Source: Alphaproteobacteria bacterium
GTDB lineage: Bacteria; Pseudomonadota; Alphaproteobacteria; Micropepsales; Micropepsaceae
Assembly: GCA_017307315.1 (NCBI GenBank)
Contig: JAFKFF010000058.1
Span: 1-7,782 of the forward strand
Direction: 5' to 3'
DNA length: 7,782 nucleotides
This document shows, piece by piece, positions 6,347-7,782 of the stretch. Position numbers and translations under genes: made by a program. Position 1 is the stretch's first letter; every line of letters begins with the position of its first letter. The notes under the pieces are model-generated. The model was given only the letters and a program-made list of their open reading frames with translations, did no database searches and was not told the origin of the DNA.

Positions 6347-6374
6347 TGTCAAAGGCAAACGTCCGTTTTTGACA
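6347..6374. promoter_or_regulatory. Inverted repeat upstream of the sigma-54 promoter, candidate activator site
   Basis: TGTCAAA (6347-6353) and TTTGACA (6368-6374) are perfect 7-bp inverted arms separated by 14 bp. A second perfect dyad, AAACG-TC-CGTTT, lies at 6357-6368. Another TGACA occurs at 6292-6296. Relative to the predicted start at about 6411 the main dyad is centred near -51, close for a sigma-54 activator; the 6292 half-site is near -117. TTGACA at 6369-6374 could alternatively be a sigma-70 -35 box, but no good -10 follows. Confidence 0.4.
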
Positions 6375-6384
6375 CGGGACAGCT

Positions 6385-6400
6385 TGGTACGGGCCTTGCT
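6385..6400 (+). promoter_or_regulatory. Sigma-54 (RpoN) -24/-12 promoter
   Basis: TGGTACG-GGCC-TTGCT matches the sigma-54 consensus TGGCACR-N4-TTGCW at every position except T for C at the fourth base, a commonly tolerated change. The invariant GG (6386-6387) and GC (6398-6399) have the required spacing. The predicted start is about 6411, giving a 24-nt leader with GAGGGG before the ATG at 6435. Sigma-54 promoters need an ATP-dependent enhancer-binding activator; in exosortase/PEP-CTERM systems the PrsK/PrsR two-component pair is the known candidate, though neither gene is in this window. Confidence 0.72.
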
Positions 6401-6434
6401 TTGCTGGGGACGAGCTTCAAACGAGGGGCATCAC

Positions 6435-7058
6435 ATGAATTGCTTTAAGCTTACCAAAATCGCGGCCATGATGCTGCTCCTGTCGCCCATCGCGGCCCAG
6501 GCGCAGAGCGACAATGCACCGGCGCCGTCTTCCGCCACCGCGGCGGTGGCGTCCGATTACCTGATCGGTCCGGGCGACGAATTGCAGATCTTCGTCTGGA
6601 AAAACCCGGACTTGTCGGCGACCTTGCCGGTCCGTCCGGACGGCAAGATTTCCACTCCGCTGGTGGCCGACATGCAGGCCCAGGGCAAGACGCCCAGCGA
6701 CCTGGCGGCCAGCCTGCGCGTCGCGCTTGGCAAATATGTTCAGGATCCGGTGGTCACCGTCCTGGTCAAGCAGGTCGCCGCTCCCGGCAGCGCTGCTTCG
6801 ATCCGGGTCATCGGCGCCGCCGCCACGCCCAAATCCGTGCCATATCGGGCCGGCCTCACCGTGCTGGACGTGCTGATCGATGTCGGCGGGCTCAACACCT
6901 ATGCCGCGGGCAACGACGCCCAGATCATCCGCACCCAGAACGGCGTCAGCCGCGGGATTCCCGTGCATCTGGCCGACCTGATGAAGCGGGGCGACCTCAA
7001 GGCGAATATCCAGCTCATGCCCGGCGACGTCATCCGCATTCCGGAACGCTGGTTCTGA
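6435..7058 (+). CDS. Polysaccharide export protein, PEP-CTERM/XrtA-associated subfamily
   Basis: The 207-residue protein has a signal peptide (hydrophobic 9-21, likely cleavage after AQA at 21-23), a Poly_export domain about 41-115 ('DYLIGPGDELQIFVWKNPDL', 'PVRPDGKISTPLV', 'GKTPSDLA', 'VTVLV') and an SLBB domain about 122-170 ('IRVIGAAATPKSVPYRAG', 'LDVLIDVGGLNTYAAGN'). It ends 'MPGDVIRIPERWF'. The wording of these motifs matches the export proteins of exosortase-linked exopolysaccharide loci better than Wza. Such proteins form the periplasmic/outer-membrane conduit for polymer. The only N-terminal Cys is C3, before the hydrophobic core, so no lipobox is present, and there is no C-terminal outer-membrane helix as in Wza. 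The start is set by GAGGGG upstream and by the signal peptide. A sigma-54 promoter precedes it and a chain-length gene follows. Confidence 0.92.
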   Translation: MNCFKLTKIAAMMLLLSPIAAQAQSDNAPAPSSATAAVASDYLIGPGDELQIFVWKNPDLSATLPVRPDGKISTPLVADMQAQGKTPSDLAASLRVALGKYVQDPVVTVLVKQVAAPGSAASIRVIGAAATPKSVPYRAGLTVLDVLIDVGGLNTYAAGNDAQIIRTQNGVSRGIPVHLADLMKRGDLKANIQLMPGDVIRIPERWF

Positions 7059-7069
7059 TCCTTCATGCC

Positions 7070-7108
7070 TCCGGTCCGGCCGTCTGTGCCGGGCCGGAAG
7101 GACTTTTT
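7070..7108 (+). terminator. Terminator- or attenuator-like hairpin between export and chain-length genes
   Basis: TCCGGCC (7075-7081) pairs perfectly with GGCCGGA (7092-7098) around a 10-nt loop. Outer TCC (7070-7072) can pair with GGA (7100-7102) across small internal loops, and TTTTT follows at 7104-7108. It lies 12 bp after the export-gene stop and inside what is expected to be one operon, so it may reduce rather than end downstream transcription. Confidence 0.5.
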
Positions 7109-7118
7109 CGGTTTTGCA

Positions 7119-7130
7119 TCACGGTCGTGA
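7119..7130. promoter_or_regulatory. TCACG-GT-CGTGA palindrome before the chain-length gene
   Basis: A perfect 5-bp inverted repeat with a 2-bp centre lies between the hairpin at 7070-7108 and the ATG at 7166. Its half-site (TCACG/CGTGA) is the same pentamer that forms the arms of the dyad at 5077-5105, although there the arrangement and spacing differ. It may be a regulator site or coincidence; five-base words are common by chance. Confidence 0.3.
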
Positions 7131-7165
7131 CCTGACGGGCGGCCTCAAGAAGAACGAACAGGAAC

Positions 7166-7782
7166 ATGGTCGGCACCGTACTTACGCTTCTGTATGACGA
7201 GCTGGTTCGTATCTGGTGCTATCGCTGGACGGCCCTTTGCACCGCGGTCGTCCTGTTCGTCGCCGGCGCCGCCTATATCGTGCATCTGCCCAACGTCTAT
7301 GACAGCTGGGCGCAGATCTATGTCGCCAAGCTGACGCCGCTGGCGCAGGCGGCGCAGAATGTCTCGCTGGGCGGCGATACCTATGGCAGCACCTATGTCG
7401 TCCAGAAGACCCTTCTGAACGACGAAAGCCTGGGCAAGGTCGCCGAGCAGCTCAATCCCGCGCTCAGCCGGCTGACGCCGCAGGCTCGCCAGGCCGCGAT
7501 CGGTTCGCTGCGCAACAAGATCGAGATTTCGCCCGACAATGGCGACGGTTTCACCGAATTCCATTACACCGCCACCGATCCGGTGCGCGCCTATCGCGTG
7601 GTGCAGCTGCTGCTGAACCAGTTCGTCGCCGCCAACCAGGATCGCGCCACGCGCGACCTGAACCAGGCCGACGTCTTCCTCGATGCGCAGATCGCCGTCT
7701 ATCAGCGCAAGGTCGCCGAATCCCAGCAGAAGGTCGCGGCCTTCCGCCAGCGTTACGGAAACAGCGCCGTGGAAACCGATTC
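7166..7782 (+). CDS. Wzz-type polysaccharide chain-length determinant, PEP-CTERM/XrtA-associated (3' end outside window)
   Basis: The visible 205 codons run off the right edge. A cytoplasmic stub ('LLYDELVRIWCYRW', 8-21) precedes one transmembrane helix at about 22-41, followed by 'LPNVYDSWAQIYV' (41-53), the start of the periplasmic Wzz domain. From residue about 160 ('DLNQADVFLDAQIAVYQRKV') a long helical, coiled-coil-like segment begins. The short stub with an RYRW-like motif, then LP-x-x-Y after the helix, is characteristic of the exosortase-locus Wzz subfamily. These inner-membrane copolymerases set exopolysaccharide length and work with a tyrosine-kinase-like partner usually encoded next. 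The ATG at 7166 is the only start in the frame because an in-frame TGA lies at 7133; its Shine-Dalgarno (AGGA, 2 nt away) is weakly placed. Family and subfamily are well supported; the C-terminal half is unseen. Confidence 0.9.
   Translation, partial: MVGTVLTLLYDELVRIWCYRWTALCTAVVLFVAGAAYIVHLPNVYDSWAQIYVAKLTPLAQAAQNVSLGGDTYGSTYVVQKTLLNDESLGKVAEQLNPALSRLTPQARQAAIGSLRNKIEISPDNGDGFTEFHYTATDPVRAYRVVQLLLNQFVAANQDRATRDLNQADVFLDAQIAVYQRKVAESQQKVAAFRQRYGNSAVETD

Larger units (their letters stand above)
6119..6434. other. 316-bp regulatory intergenic region before the exopolysaccharide genes
   Basis: No coding sequence is supported here. From left to right it holds a GC hairpin region with T-runs after the secreted-protein stop (6134-6197), an AT-rich patch at 6257-6284 ('gaattattatacgatcta') that could contain a promoter -10 element, TGACA-type half-sites and an inverted repeat (6292-6374), and a sigma-54 promoter at 6385-6400. 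The frame open upstream from 6291 is not a credible start of the export protein because it lacks family similarity and would precede the signal peptide. Confidence 0.6.

Noticed and set aside
6291..6434. N-terminal extension of the export protein from 6291
   Set aside because: It would put 48 residues before a good signal peptide and would start upstream of the predicted sigma-54 transcription start.
7100..7118. Sigma-54 promoter before the chain-length gene using TTGCA at 7114-7118
   Set aside because: No GG lies 12 bp upstream of the GC; the nearest is off by four bases.

Overview
The window is GC-rich DNA with tightly packed genes, Shine-Dalgarno-led starts and strong C/G third-position bias. 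Protein content (a TPR/2-oxoglutarate oxygenase fusion, a DUF427 protein, an Ogt methyltransferase and an exosortase-type exopolysaccharide locus) suggests a proteobacterium, most likely alphaproteobacterial. The genus cannot be read from the sequence. No rRNA, tRNA, CRISPR array, insertion sequence or phage gene was seen.

Left arm, minus strand (1-2060): a 593-residue protein with N-terminal TPR repeats and a C-terminal Fe(II)/2-oxoglutarate oxygenase domain is followed 11 bp later by a class I SAM-dependent methyltransferase that runs off the left edge. They look like one operon that may modify a protein or small-molecule target.

Middle, plus strand (2170-5021): five closely spaced genes encode a DUF427 protein, an AraC-family regulator, a 50-residue Cys-rich (YHS/TRASH-like) mini-protein, an alpha/beta hydrolase with an Asp-type nucleophile elbow but no recognisable catalytic His, and an O6-alkylguanine-DNA alkyltransferase (ogt). 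The 10, 4 and 27 bp gaps suggest cotranscription of parts of the cluster. The 93 bp gap after the AraC gene holds a GC hairpin and may separate two units.

Right arm, plus strand (5022-7782): a secreted protein of unknown function carries about twelve hexapeptide units followed by a Cys-rich C-terminal domain. After a 316 bp intergenic region come a polysaccharide export protein and a chain-length determinant (cut by the right edge), both resembling the PEP-CTERM/XrtA-associated subfamilies. This is probably the upstream end of an exosortase-linked exopolysaccharide locus that continues beyond the window. A well-spaced sigma-54 (-24/-12) promoter sits 34 bp upstream of the export gene's start codon, and a terminator-like hairpin lies between the export and chain-length genes.

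The least explained elements are the hexapeptide-repeat secreted protein with a 9-bp inverted repeat in front of it, the sigma-54 control of the exopolysaccharide genes, and the His-less alpha/beta hydrolase beside the mini-protein.
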